Below are positions 1 through 7,010 of a DNA stretch of 7,088 bases, one piece after another (position 1 is the stretch's first letter; each line of letters opens with the position of its first letter). The stretch covers positions 1-7,088 of the forward strand of contig SCVT01000504.1 in the NCBI GenBank assembly GCA_004296815.1, written 5' to 3'. Below the pieces are notes generated by a model. The model was not told where the DNA came from. It searched no databases and saw only the letters and a program-made list of their open reading frames with translations. The translations under genes were made by a program, and so were the position numbers. Source of the DNA: Reyranella sp. GTDB taxonomy: Bacteria > Pseudomonadota > Alphaproteobacteria > Reyranellales > Reyranellaceae.

Positions 1-762
1 TATCTGAAGTCCGTCGAAACAAGGGTGAACGTGCGCCGGTGTTTCCCGATCGACGATGGCATAGTCCATGTCGACGTGCATGTTGGTCAAGAACGCACGG
101 GCGGGCTTCAGGCGATCTATCCACTGCAGCGCCCGCTCGAGATGGGCGTGCGTCGGATGCGGCCGGTAGCGCATCGCATCGACGATCAGCACATCCACCC
201 CCTTCAGGACCTCGAAGGCCGCTTCCGGGAGGGTCACCACATCGTTGGCGTAGGCGATGCGCCCGAAACGGAAGCCGACCGACGGGATGCTGCCGTGGTC
301 CTGCACGAAGGGCACGACGTCGATGCCGGCCGCCGTGAAGGGGCCGTTGATGACGTTGTGCTGGTAGATCGGATTGTAGAAGCCGTCGCCCTCCGCCTCG
401 AAGCAATAGGCGAAGCGCCGCCGCAGGACGCCGAACGTGCGCTCGTCCGACCAGGATTCGATGCGGCCCTGCCGGATGGCATAAGGCCGGAGATCGTCGA
501 TCCCATGGACCTGGTCGGCATGCTCGTGGGTCCACAGGACGGCATCGACCTTCTCGACCTTGGCGTCGAGCAACTGGCTGCGGACGTCGGGCGAGGTGTC
601 GACGAGGATGGTCTTGCCGTTGTCCTGCACCAGGATCGAACCGCGGCGGCGCCGGTTGCGCGCGTCATCGGGGTTCGCTGCCCCCCACTCCCCGTTGCCG
701 TCCTTGCCGCCCGGCCGCGGAACGCCGGCCGAGGTCCCGCAGCCCAGGATCGTCACCCGCAC
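1..762 (-). CDS. PhnP-like metallo-beta-lactamase-fold hydrolase, 3' end cut by window edge
   Basis: Reading down from the GTG at 762-760 gives 254 codons with no stop before the edge. The protein begins MRVTILGCGTSAGVP, the usual opening of PhnP/PqqB-type MBL-fold hydrolases. The metal-binding loop is H79-E-H81-A-D83-Q84-V-H86-G-IDDLR. Later come a DHGSIPSVGF strand (third metal His), IVDAMRY (bridging Asp region) and TNMHVDMDY near the C-terminus (last His). The final visible residues, CFDGLQI, match where relatives end, so probably only a few residues are missing. Family members are metal-dependent phosphodiesterases (PhnP cleaves cyclic phosphates), but no phosphonate genes are nearby, so the substrate is unknown. 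The canonical HxHxDH motif reads HxHxDQ here. The start is supported by GGAG 8 nt upstream; a second in-frame GTG at 756-754 would instead give a 4-nt GTGA overlap with the TatD stop. Family assignment is firm, exact function is not. Confidence 0.9.
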   Translation of the reverse strand, partial: MRVTILGCGTSAGVPRPGGKDGNGEWGAANPDDARNRRRRGSILVQDNGKTILVDTSPDVRSQLLDAKVEKVDAVLWTHEHADQVHGIDDLRPYAIRQGRIESWSDERTFGVLRRRFAYCFEAEGDGFYNPIYQHNVINGPFTAAGIDVVPFVQDHGSIPSVGFRFGRIAYANDVVTLPEAAFEVLKGVDVLIVDAMRYRPHPTHAHLERALQWIDRLKPARAFLTNMHVDMDYAIVDRETPAHVHPCFDGLQI

Positions 763-1541
763 CGGGAACGCTCCGCCTTGGCGAACAGCCGGAAGAAATT
801 GTCGGTGGTGGCCGCCTCGAGCTCGGCGACGCTGACGCCCTTCAGCTCCGCCACCTTGGCGGCCGTATGGGCGACGAAAGCAGGTTCGTTGGTCTTGCCG
901 CGCTTCGGCACGGGCGCGAGATAGGGCGCGTCGGTCTCGACCAGCAGCCGGTCGAGCGGGATCTCGCTCACGATCGTCCGCAGACTCTCCGCCGCCTTGA
1001 AGGTCACGATGCCCGAGATCGAGATGTAGAGGCCGAGCGCCAGCGCGCGCCGAGCGACCTCGGGGCCCGAGCTGAAGCAATGGATCAGGCCGGGAAACGC
1101 CCCCTTGGCATGCTCCTGCTCCAGAATGTCGCCGGTCTCGGCGTCGGCATCGCGCGTGTGGACGATCAGCGGCAGGCCGGTCTGGCGCGACGCCGCGATA
1201 TGGGCGCGGAAGCTCTCGGCCTGTTCCTCGCGCGGGCTGTGCTCGTAGTAGAAGTCGAGGCCGGTCTCGCCGATGCCCACGACCTTCGGGTGCCGCGTCG
1301 CCTCGACCAGCCGGTCGGGGGTGCGCTGCCCCTCCTCCTTCGCCTCGTGGGGATGCACGCCCACCGAGCACCAGACATTGTCGTGGCGCTCGGCGATGGC
1401 GCGGACGCGCTCGAACTGGTCGAGCCGCGTGCCGATCGTCAGCATGCCCGCCACCCCGGCCGTGCGTGCGCGCGCCAGCACGCCGGCCTCGTCGCCGGCG
1501 AGCTCGGGGAAGTCGAGGTGGCAGTGGCTGTCGATCAGCAT
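753..1541 (-). CDS. ycfH: TatD-family metal-dependent hydrolase (YcfH-like deoxyribonuclease)
   Basis: This 262-residue protein is full length for the TatD family, a TIM-barrel fold with a two-metal centre. Visible ligands are H6 and H8 in SHCHLD, E92 in GIGETGLD, H128 in IVHTRD, H154 in LIHCFS and D204 in VETDAPYLAP; all are present, so the enzyme should be active. Characterised relatives are 3'-5' exonucleases or deoxyribonucleases on DNA, and some act in D-aminoacyl-tRNA turnover; which applies here cannot be read from sequence. The ATG at 1541-1539 gives the conserved MLIDSHCHLDF start. The open frame extends 33 codons further upstream, but that part lies inside metG and is not TatD-like. 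The start is 1 nt after the metG stop, with AAGGCGGAG just upstream inside metG, so translation is probably coupled. In E. coli the homologous ycfH directly follows tmk-holB; here metG is inserted between holB and this gene. Confidence 0.95.
   Translation of the reverse strand: MLIDSHCHLDFPELAGDEAGVLARARTAGVAGMLTIGTRLDQFERVRAIAERHDNVWCSVGVHPHEAKEEGQRTPDRLVEATRHPKVVGIGETGLDFYYEHSPREEQAESFRAHIAASRQTGLPLIVHTRDADAETGDILEQEHAKGAFPGLIHCFSSGPEVARRALALGLYISISGIVTFKAAESLRTIVSEIPLDRLLVETDAPYLAPVPKRGKTNEPAFVAHTAAKVAELKGVSVAELEAATTDNFFRLFAKAERSRCG
771..774 (-). promoter_or_regulatory. Ribosome-binding site supporting the GTG start of the MBL-fold gene
   Basis: On the minus strand GGAG lies 8 nt before the GTG at 762-760, inside the last codons of the TatD gene. 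The alternative GTG at 756-754 would be 14 nt away, so the outer GTG is preferred. It also gives the family-typical N-terminus beginning Met-Arg-Val-Thr. Confidence 0.5.
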
Positions 1542-1542
1542 G

Positions 1543-3087
1543 TCACTCCGCCTTGGGCTCGACGTAGCGCGGGAATACGCCCTGCGGCTTGGGCAGCGGC
1601 GTGCCCGGCACCAGCTCCTTGTCGAAGCCCGTGAAGGCACGGTCGGCCGGCGCCACGGCGAGCTGGTCTAGGATGCGCCCCGTCGCGTCCGGCATGAACG
1701 GCTGCACCGGCAAGGTCACGCGGCGGATCGTCTCCGCCAGCACCCAGAGCACGGTGTCGCGGCGGACCGGATCGGTCTTGGCCAGTGCCCACGGCGCCTG
1801 CGCGTCGACGTAGCGGTTGGCGTCGGCGATCACTTCCCAGATCGACGTCAGCGCCTTGTGGAAGGCCTGGTCGTCGAGCTCGGCGCGCACGATCGTGAGC
1901 AGGCCCTTCGCGCGGTCGAGCAGCGCCGTGTCGGCCTCGGTCAGCGCGCCCTTGGGCGGCACCTTCTCGCCGCAGTTCTTGGCGACGATCGACAGCACGC
2001 GCTGGCAGAGGTTGCCATAGGCGTTGGCGAGATCGCCATTCATGCGGCCGACCAGCGCCTTCTTCTGGAAGTCGCCGTCGTTGCCGAACGGCACCTCGCG
2101 CAGCAGGAAGTAGCGCACCGCATCGACGCCGTAGGTCTTCACGAGGTCGACCGGGTCGATCACGTTGCCCAGCGACTTCGAGATCTTCTGGCCCTCGTTG
2201 GTCCACCAGCCGTGCGCGAACACGCGCTTGGGCGGCGCGATGCCGGCAGCCATCAGGAAGGCCGGCCAGAAGACGCAATGGAAGCGGATGATGTCCTTGC
2301 CGACCATGTGCAGGTCGGCCGGCCAGTACTTCCACAGAGGATTGTTCGTGTCGGGATAGCCGCACTCGGTGATGTAGTTGGTGAGCGCGTCCAGCCACAC
2401 GTACATGATGTGCTTGGGATCGCCCGGCACCGGCACGCCCCACGAGAAGCTGGTGCGCGACACCGAGAGGTCCTGCAGCCCGCCGCGCACGAAGCTCAGG
2501 ATCTCGTTGCGCCGGCTGTCCGGACCGATGAAGCGCGGGTTCTTCTCGTAGAACTCGAGCAGGCGGTCGGCCCACGCCGAGAGCTTGAAAAAGTACGACG
2601 GCTCCTCGACCCATTCGACCTCGGCGCCGGTCGACGTCGCGCGGCGCTTGCCGTCCTGGCCGACCTCGGTCTCGCCCTCGACGAAATAGGTCTCGTCGCG
2701 CACCGAGTACCAGCCGGCATAGGCGCCGAGATAGATGTCGCCCGCAGCGACGAGCTTCTCCCACAGCGCCTGGCAGGCGGCGTAGTGCCGCTTCTCCGTG
2801 GTGCGGATGAAGTTGTCGGGGCTGTAGTCCATCACGCCCAGCAGGTCGCGGAACGACTGGCTCACCTTGTCGGTGAAGGCCTGCGGCGCCATGCCGGCCG
2901 CCGCCGCGGCCTTCTCGATCTTCTGGCCGTGCTCGTCGGTGCCGGTGAGGAAATGGACGTCGCGACCGTCGAGCCGCATGAAACGTGCAAGCACGTCGCA
3001 GGCAAGACTGGTGTAGGCGTGCCCGATATGGGGCACGTCGTTTACGTAATAGATCGGCGTGGTGACGTAGTAAGTGCTGCCCGACAT
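1543..3087 (-). CDS. metG: Methionyl-tRNA synthetase, short form without C-terminal tRNA-binding domain
   Basis: This 514-residue class I aminoacyl-tRNA synthetase charges tRNA-Met with methionine in the cytoplasm. The Rossmann catalytic core has the HIGH signature at residues 20-23 (VPHIGHAYT), the TGTDEHG motif at 48-54, WLDALTNY at 231-238, and KISKS (KMSKS variant) at 301-305. The connective segment around residues 122-135 (AGWYSVRDETYF) lacks the paired zinc-binding cysteines of the E. coli enzyme, as in the MetG2-type group. An alpha-helical anticodon-binding domain follows from about residue 350 (NAYGNL, ANRYV, APWALAK). The protein ends at PRYVEPKAE with no EMAPII/Trbp-like dimerisation domain, so it is shorter than the E. 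coli protein (about 677 aa) and probably monomeric. The ATG at 3087-3085 has GGAG 9 nt upstream and gives the conserved YYVTTPIYYVND opening. It is the first gene after the only sizeable gap in the window and leads the metG-tatD-MBL group. Confidence 0.98.
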   Translation of the reverse strand: MSGSTYYVTTPIYYVNDVPHIGHAYTSLACDVLARFMRLDGRDVHFLTGTDEHGQKIEKAAAAAGMAPQAFTDKVSQSFRDLLGVMDYSPDNFIRTTEKRHYAACQALWEKLVAAGDIYLGAYAGWYSVRDETYFVEGETEVGQDGKRRATSTGAEVEWVEEPSYFFKLSAWADRLLEFYEKNPRFIGPDSRRNEILSFVRGGLQDLSVSRTSFSWGVPVPGDPKHIMYVWLDALTNYITECGYPDTNNPLWKYWPADLHMVGKDIIRFHCVFWPAFLMAAGIAPPKRVFAHGWWTNEGQKISKSLGNVIDPVDLVKTYGVDAVRYFLLREVPFGNDGDFQKKALVGRMNGDLANAYGNLCQRVLSIVAKNCGEKVPPKGALTEADTALLDRAKGLLTIVRAELDDQAFHKALTSIWEVIADANRYVDAQAPWALAKTDPVRRDTVLWVLAETIRRVTLPVQPFMPDATGRILDQLAVAPADRAFTGFDKELVPGTPLPKPQGVFPRYVEPKAE

Positions 3088-3256
3088 GTGACTGAACTCC
3101 GAACTGCCGCCCCTACCCGGGGCACGAGACTCAAGCGCGTTCAGCCCCGCATTCGTTCGCAGGGCAGCGAGTCTCTGAGGTCGGACCGGGACAACATGGG
3201 CGCCCTTTTCTCACGCCTCCCCCCACCGATCAAGGCGGGTTCCCCGGCGTCTGGGC
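3088..3256 (-). other. holB-metG intergenic region, probable metG leader
   Basis: This 169-nt stretch is the only real gap between genes. It must carry any separate metG promoter and the 5' leader. I see no intrinsic terminator after holB: no GC hairpin is followed by a T-run on the minus strand. The half near metG contains three pairing elements, listed separately. No strong sigma-70-type promoter is evident, so metG may be partly transcribed by read-through from holB. Confidence 0.6.
3109..3175 (-). promoter_or_regulatory. Structured 5' leader of metG: two nested stems and a GC hairpin
   Basis: On the minus-strand RNA, a 7-bp perfect stem pairs GAGACTC (3175-3169) with GAGTCTC (3132-3126). 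Nested inside is a second 7-bp stem with one G-U pair, GCCCTGC (3165-3159) with GCGGGGC (3150-3144), closing an 8-nt loop. Downstream a separate hairpin pairs GCCCC (3123-3119) with GGGGC (3113-3109) over a 5-nt loop. It ends 21 nt before the metG ATG, leaving the GGAG ribosome-binding site exposed at 3100-3097. No T-run follows any stem, so these are not classic terminators. The pairings are seen in the sequence; a regulatory role is inference. I recognise no match to SAM riboswitches or a T-box. In DNA this GC-rich, such stems can arise by chance. Confidence 0.3.
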
Positions 3257-4387
3257 TCAGCGCATGGCCGACTGCAGGGCAAAGAAGCTGCCCATCACCG
3301 TCTGCTTGCGGTCGAGGTTGACCGCATCGGCCCGGTTGAACAGCTCGGCCACCTTGTCCGACGCCTCCAGCCAGCGGTCCAGGCTGGCCCCGGTCAGCAA
3401 CCTCGCCCGCAGGCCGCTTTCCATCGGCACGACAGGTGCAGCTTCCACGGTGAGTGCCGCCTGCCGCGCCAGGCCCTTCAGCCAGCCGTCGAACAGGTAA
3501 TTGAGGGAACGCCAGTCGGCGTTGGCCTCCTCGCCGCGCTTGGCGAAGCGCTCGGCGAAGCCGTGCAGTCGCGGCATGTCGAGGTCGGGCAAGGTCGCCA
3601 GCACCTCGACCATCTCGCGATAGAGATCGAGGCTGCCGGCGCTGGAGAGCTCGAGCGCGCGGCCGATGCTGCCTTCGGCGAGCCGCGCCAGCGCCTTCCT
3701 CTCCTCCGGCTTGGTGTCCGGCGCATGGTCGCCGAGCAGCGTGATCACCGTATCGTCGTCGAGCGGCTTCAGGGCCAGCCGCCGGCAGCGCGAGCGGATG
3801 GTCGGCAGCAACCGGCCCGGCGCATGCGCCACGATCAGCAGCACGGCGTTGGGCGGCGGCTCCTCGAGGATCTTCAGCACCGCGTTCGCGCTGTTGCGGT
3901 TCATCTCGTCGGCCGCGTCGACGATCGCGACGCGCGCCTTCCCCATCGCCGGCGTCATGTGCATGAAGGCACCGAGGTCGCGCACGTCATCGACGGAGAT
4001 CTCCGCTCGCATGCGGCCCGTGTCGGTGTTGAGCGTTCGCCTCAGATGGAACAGATCCGGATGCGAGCGCGCATCGACCAGCGAGCGGCCCGGCGTATCG
4101 GCCGGCACGCCGAGTCCTTCGGGTGCGTCACCGAACAGGCCGCCACCCTGCTCGCCGCAGAGCAGGTACCGCGCGAAGCGCCACGCCAGGGTCGCCTTGC
4201 CGATTCCGCGGGGGCCGGTGAGCAGCCACGCATGATGCAGCCGGCCGCTCTCGCTCGCCGCCAGCATGGTGCGCTCGGCGCCGTCGTGGCCGAGCAGTCG
4301 GTCGTTCCGCCACGGCGGCGGCCAGGCATATGGCCATTCGAGCTTCTCGAGCTCGGCCGGATCCGACGGTGTCTTGCCGCGCGCCAT
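3257..4387 (-). CDS. holB: DNA polymerase III subunit delta' (clamp-loader)
   Basis: This 376-residue AAA+-type clamp-loader subunit works with DnaX (tau/gamma) and delta (HolA) to load the beta sliding clamp on primed DNA. The N-terminal AAA+ fold has LLGHDGAERTM (31-41), HHAWLLTGPRGIGKATLA (51-68) and VDAADEMNRNSANAVLKILEEPP (156-178), the hallmark of DnaX/HolB proteins. The SRC sensor motif is at 199-201 (TIRSRCRRL). The P-loop reads GPRGIGKA-T, with Ala where Ser/Thr normally follows the Lys. Delta' subunits generally do not hydrolyse ATP, so this is in character. The zinc module seen in E. coli is not evident: one Cys lies at 77 and another in SRC. The helical collar domain fills the C-terminal third. 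The ATG lies 4 nt after the tmk stop, with AAGG 9 nt upstream inside tmk. An N-terminal extension of about 25 residues (ELEKLEWPYAWPPP) precedes the fold; I recall similar ones in alphaproteobacterial homologues. Confidence 0.96.
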   Translation of the reverse strand: MARGKTPSDPAELEKLEWPYAWPPPWRNDRLLGHDGAERTMLAASESGRLHHAWLLTGPRGIGKATLAWRFARYLLCGEQGGGLFGDAPEGLGVPADTPGRSLVDARSHPDLFHLRRTLNTDTGRMRAEISVDDVRDLGAFMHMTPAMGKARVAIVDAADEMNRNSANAVLKILEEPPPNAVLLIVAHAPGRLLPTIRSRCRRLALKPLDDDTVITLLGDHAPDTKPEERKALARLAEGSIGRALELSSAGSLDLYREMVEVLATLPDLDMPRLHGFAERFAKRGEEANADWRSLNYLFDGWLKGLARQAALTVEAAPVVPMESGLRARLLTGASLDRWLEASDKVAELFNRADAVNLDRKQTVMGSFFALQSAMR

Positions 4388-4391
4388 CGCC

Positions 4392-5030
4392 TCAGGCCTT
4401 CAGCTTCTTCGTGACGGCGTCACCGATCGCCGCGGCGATGGCATCGATACCCTGGGTCGCATCGATCACGACGCACCGCTCGGGATCGGCCGCGGCGATG
4501 TCGAGGAAGCCCGCGCGCACACGCTCGTGGAAGGCGACCGGCAGCGACTCGTAGCGCGTCTCGGTGCCGCGACGTGCCGCCGCCCTCGCCAGGCCCACAT
4601 CGACCGGCAGGTCGAGGATCAGCGTGAGGTCGGGCCGGAAGTCGCCGACGGCGATGTCGTACAGCTCGCCCAGCATGGCGCGGTCGGCGCCGTGGCCGTA
4701 GCCCTGGTAGGCCATCGTGGAATCGGCGAAGCGGTCGCTCACCACCCAGCTTCCCTTCTTCAGCGCCGGCCACACGGTGCTGCGCAAATGCTCGCGCCGG
4801 GCCGCGAAGTGCAGCAGCGCTTCCGTCGTGCCGTCCCAGCGCTCGACCGGTCCTTCGACCAGGAGCTTGCGGATCATCTCGGCGCCCGGTGCACCACCCG
4901 GCTCGCGCGTCGCCTTGACCGCATGGCCGCGGCCTTCGAGCCACGCCGTGAGACGACCGATCTGGGTCGACTTGCCGGCGCCCTCGCCCCCTTCCAGCGT
5001 GATGAAGCGGCCCTGCCGGCCGTCGCTCAC
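4392..5030 (-). CDS. tmk: Thymidylate kinase (dTMP kinase)
   Basis: This 212-residue enzyme phosphorylates dTMP to dTDP using ATP, an essential step in dTTP supply. It has the P-loop GGEGAGKST at residues 14-22, TREPGG at 41-46 (dTMP-binding loop), DRFADSTMAYQG at 99-110 (DR(Y/F) substrate-binding motif) and a LID region with arginines at 149-159 (RAAARRGTETR). The P-loop lacks the basic residue of type I enzymes and the LID carries arginines, so this is a bacterial type II enzyme. The frame stays open far upstream, but the extra residues lie over the carboxypeptidase gene and are not TMPK-like. I place the start at the GTG at 5030-5028, which gives [17 protein letters not shown] and overlaps the preceding stop as GTGA (5030-5027), a common translational-coupling arrangement. 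No strong Shine-Dalgarno precedes it, which fits re-initiation. Confidence 0.97.
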   Translation of the reverse strand: MSDGRQGRFITLEGGEGAGKSTQIGRLTAWLEGRGHAVKATREPGGAPGAEMIRKLLVEGPVERWDGTTEALLHFAARREHLRSTVWPALKKGSWVVSDRFADSTMAYQGYGHGADRAMLGELYDIAVGDFRPDLTLILDLPVDVGLARAAARRGTETRYESLPVAFHERVRAGFLDIAAADPERCVVIDATQGIDAIAAAIGDAVTKKLKA

Positions 5031-6328
5031 GACAGCCAGCCGAACAGGTAGTGCTGGACCATCGTCGTCATGCGTCCGACCACGCCCATGCGCGGCACGG
5101 CAACGCCGGTCTCGAGCGGATACTCGATCACGCGGCCGTCGGGCAGCGTGACGGCGGCCGTGCCGACCTTCGTGCCCTTGGCGATCGGCGCGGCGAGCGG
5201 CCCCTCGAAGCGCGCAACCACGCGCGGCGTCACGGTCTGGCCGGCCGGTGCGGTGATCTGCACGGGCTTCGTGACCACGAGCGGCACCTTGTCCTGCGCG
5301 CCGAGCCATACCGGCGCCTCGACCACGGTGTCGCCCGCGCGGAAGACTGTCGTGTTCGTCGATTCGCGATAGCCCCATTCCATCAGGCGCGACGTCTCCT
5401 GCGCGCGCTCGGCCATCGAGTTGAGCCCGTTCACGACGAGGATCAGCCGCCTGCCGTCGCGCACCGCCGAGGTCGCCTGCCCGTAGCCGCCCTCCTCGGT
5501 GTGCCCCGTCTTGAGTCCGTCGGTGCCCGGCGTGGTCCGCAGCAGTCGATTGCGGTTCTCCTGGCGGATGTTGTTGTAGGTCCAGTTCATGTCCGCGTAG
5601 TAGCGGTAGTATTGCGGGTAGTCGTCGATCGTGTGCCACGACAGCACGGCGAGATCGCGTGCGGTGGTGTACTGCCCTTCCGCCGGCCAACCCGACGAAT
5701 TCTTGAACACCGTCCTGGTCATGCCGAGCTCACGGCCGCGCTTGGTCATGCGATCGGCGAAGCTCTCCTCGGTGCCGGAGAGCGCCTCGGCGACCACGAC
5801 GCAGGCATCGTTGCCCGACAGCACGATGATGCCCTTGATCAGATCCTCGACGCTGACTTCGCTGCCCAGCTCGAGGAACATGCGCGAGCCGCCCATGTTG
5901 CGCGCCCGCTCGCTCACGCGGAAACGCGTGTCGAGCTTGAGGCGCCCTGCGGCGAGCTCCTCGAAGAGGATGTAGATCGTCATCATCTTCGACATCGAGG
6001 ATGGCGGCATCGCCACGTCGGCATCCTTGAACAGCAGCACGGTCGAGGTCTGCGGATCGACCATGAAGGCATGCTTGGCGAGCGTGCCGATGCCGACCTG
6101 TGACGGCGGCAGCGCCTCCGTCTTTGCGGCCACCGGCGGCGCTGCAGGCTTGGGCGTCCCCGCCGCCGGCTGGCGCGGCTTGGCGGGCGGCTTCTGCGGC
6201 TGGGTCTGGCGGCGCTGCTGATCCTGCTGCTGCTGCGCCGTTGCGGCGAGCGGCAGGCCGGCGATGCCGGTCAAAGCGAGGAGCACCCCGAAGGTGCGCG
6301 GGAGGTCAGTCAGCCACGACACGGGCAT
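5027..6328 (-). CDS. Secreted D-alanyl-D-alanine carboxypeptidase (PBP5/6-like, peptidase S11)
   Basis: This 433-residue penicillin-binding protein of the DacA/DacC type removes the terminal D-Ala from peptidoglycan pentapeptides in the periplasm. It has a signal peptide at about 1-31 (hydrophobic [16 protein letters not shown], likely cut after ATA31). A Gln/Pro/Ala-rich linker covers about 32-78. The S11 catalytic domain carries SMSK at 111-114 (nucleophile S111), SGN at 171-173 and KTG at 273-275 ([12 protein letters not shown]). A PBP5-type C-terminal beta domain spans about 325-410. The tail ([20 protein letters not shown]) resembles the amphipathic helix anchoring PBP5 to the membrane. 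All active-site motifs are intact. The start is within a tight choice: ATG at 6334 or ATG at 6328, both inside the rlpA 3' end. AGGA lies 7 nt before the second but only 1 nt before the first, so I use 6328. The overlap with rlpA is 23 nt, and tmk starts on its stop codon. Confidence 0.95.
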   Translation of the reverse strand: MPVSWLTDLPRTFGVLLALTGIAGLPLAATAQQQQDQQRRQTQPQKPPAKPRQPAAGTPKPAAPPVAAKTEALPPSQVGIGTLAKHAFMVDPQTSTVLLFKDADVAMPPSSMSKMMTIYILFEELAAGRLKLDTRFRVSERARNMGGSRMFLELGSEVSVEDLIKGIIVLSGNDACVVVAEALSGTEESFADRMTKRGRELGMTRTVFKNSSGWPAEGQYTTARDLAVLSWHTIDDYPQYYRYYADMNWTYNNIRQENRNRLLRTTPGTDGLKTGHTEEGGYGQATSAVRDGRRLILVVNGLNSMAERAQETSRLMEWGYRESTNTTVFRAGDTVVEAPVWLGAQDKVPLVVTKPVQITAPAGQTVTPRVVARFEGPLAAPIAKGTKVGTAAVTLPDGRVIEYPLETGVAVPRMGVVGRMTTMVQHYLFGWLS

Positions 6329-7010
6329 CACCATATCCTGAACGCTTGAGCCGGTCGGCGACGATGCCGGCAGCCTCTGTGGTCGTATAAGGCCCCAGCC
6401 TGACGCGATAAACATCGCGTCCGCCGGCCGACGCCTGGGAAACCTCGGAATTGCCGTAGCTGCGGACATCGCCGCGCCGGCGCTCGGCATTCTCGGCCGT
6501 CGAGAAGGCGCCGACCTGCACGTAGAAGCCGCCGCCCGCCGATGCCACAGGTGCGGTCGCGAGCGAGGCGATGGTCGGTCCGCCATTGCCCGCCGGAGCC
6601 GCCGCCGGAACGGCCGACTGCCGCGGGTTGGTCGGCCATCCCGCCTGCACCGGCTGGGGCGGCGGCGCGGCCGTCGGCTGGGCGACCGCCGCGACCTGGG
6701 TTGGCGCCGCGGCCGGCGTTCCACGCCGGCCGGAGGCGAGCTGGGCCAGCGCGTCGTGCTGCTCGGACGGGCCGCCGCCGCCGATGGCGACTTCCTTGAC
6801 CGTCAGGCTCTCCGCCTGGAGCTGCTCGACGCGGACGCGCGCCGTGCCGCGGCCGATCATGTCGATCTCCTGCGCCGCCGTACGCGACAGGTCGATGATG
6901 CGGTTGCGCGCGAAGGGCCCGCGGTCGTTGATGCGGACGATGGTCGACTGGCCGTTGTCGAGGTTGGTCACCCGGACCACCGACGGCATCTGCAGGGTGC
7001 GGTGGGCCGC
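6306..7010 (-). CDS. rlpA: RlpA-family septal protein with SPOR domain, 5' end missing
   Basis: About 234 C-terminal residues are present. They begin in the double-psi beta-barrel domain at [19 protein letters not shown] and continue through INDRGPF (codons at 6932-6912), whose Asp is the proposed catalytic residue of RlpA lytic transglycosylases, to [14 protein letters not shown] Pro/Ala-rich linker follows (about 6790-6535). A SPOR domain ends the protein (about 6533-6309: [16 protein letters not shown] to [15 protein letters not shown]); SPOR domains bind denuded glycan strands at the septum. RlpA proteins are outer-membrane lipoproteins or secreted and act in daughter-cell separation; the signal sequence would be in the missing part. 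In-frame reading upstream of about 7010 loses RlpA character and hits a stop at 7040-7038, because 7004-7088 is a misplaced or duplicated copy of the gene's own downstream sequence. An ATG at 6989-6987 is internal to the domain and not the real start. The 5' boundary given is where homology plausibly ends. Confidence 0.88.
   Translation of the reverse strand, partial: AAHRTLQMPSVVRVTNLDNGQSTIVRINDRGPFARNRIIDLSRTAAQEIDMIGRGTARVRVEQLQAESLTVKEVAIGGGGPSEQHDALAQLASGRRGTPAAAPTQVAAVAQPTAAPPPQPVQAGWPTNPRQSAVPAAAPAGNGGPTIASLATAPVASAGGGFYVQVGAFSTAENAERRRGDVRSYGNSEVSQASAGGRDVYRVRLGPYTTTEAAGIVADRLKRSGYGDARVVAD
6336..6339 (-). promoter_or_regulatory. Ribosome-binding site deciding the carboxypeptidase start
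   Basis: AGGA on the minus strand is 7 nt upstream of the ATG at 6328-6326 and only 1 nt upstream of the in-frame ATG at 6334-6332. The spacing favours the inner ATG. The site lies within the last codons of rlpA, so the two genes are likely translated from one mRNA. Confidence 0.5.
6769..6853. repeat. 85-bp direct repeat, internal copy
   Basis: This stretch lies within rlpA, covering the codons for [13 protein letters not shown] through the glycine run GGGGP. It is identical base for base to 7004-7088, with an offset of 235 bp. This copy is in frame with the rest of rlpA and makes sense as the end of the double-psi barrel and start of the linker, so it is the authentic location. Confidence 0.97.

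Noticed and set aside
25..924. Plus-strand 299-codon open frame opposite the MBL-fold gene
   Set aside because: It is the mirror frame of a well-supported gene, with no recognisable protein motif.
3109..3123. GC hairpin before metG as an intrinsic terminator for holB
   Set aside because: No T-run follows on the minus strand; the hairpin is followed by GGCAGTTCGGAG and the metG start.
3198..3209. GGGCGCCC followed by TTTT on the plus strand, resembling a terminator
   Set aside because: The palindrome leaves no workable hairpin loop, and no plus-strand gene lies upstream to terminate.
3205..3233. Possible metG promoter, TTGATC (3233-3228) with GAAAAG 17 nt later
   Set aside because: The -35 is fair but the -10 is a poor match, and single matches of this quality are expected by chance.
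1858..3321. Long plus-strand open frame of 487 codons opposite metG
   Set aside because: It is antisense to a clear metG and rich in Arg/Val/Ala/His in the way expected from a GC-rich complement. No domain or ribosome-binding site supports it.
5051..6103. Plus-strand 350-codon open frame opposite the carboxypeptidase, and similar frames opposite holB (3563-4414) and tatD (867-1634)
   Set aside because: Shadow frames caused by high GC at third codon positions; the compositions are non-protein-like.
6328..6639. Minus-strand 103-codon open frame inside rlpA
   Set aside because: It is the +1 frame of the rlpA linker and SPOR region, which is strongly supported in the main frame.
5027..6724. N-terminal extension of the carboxypeptidase frame up to 6724
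   Set aside because: The extra residues are Arg/Ser/Pro-rich and read over rlpA in another frame. The signal peptide begins at about 6328, where there is a ribosome-binding site.
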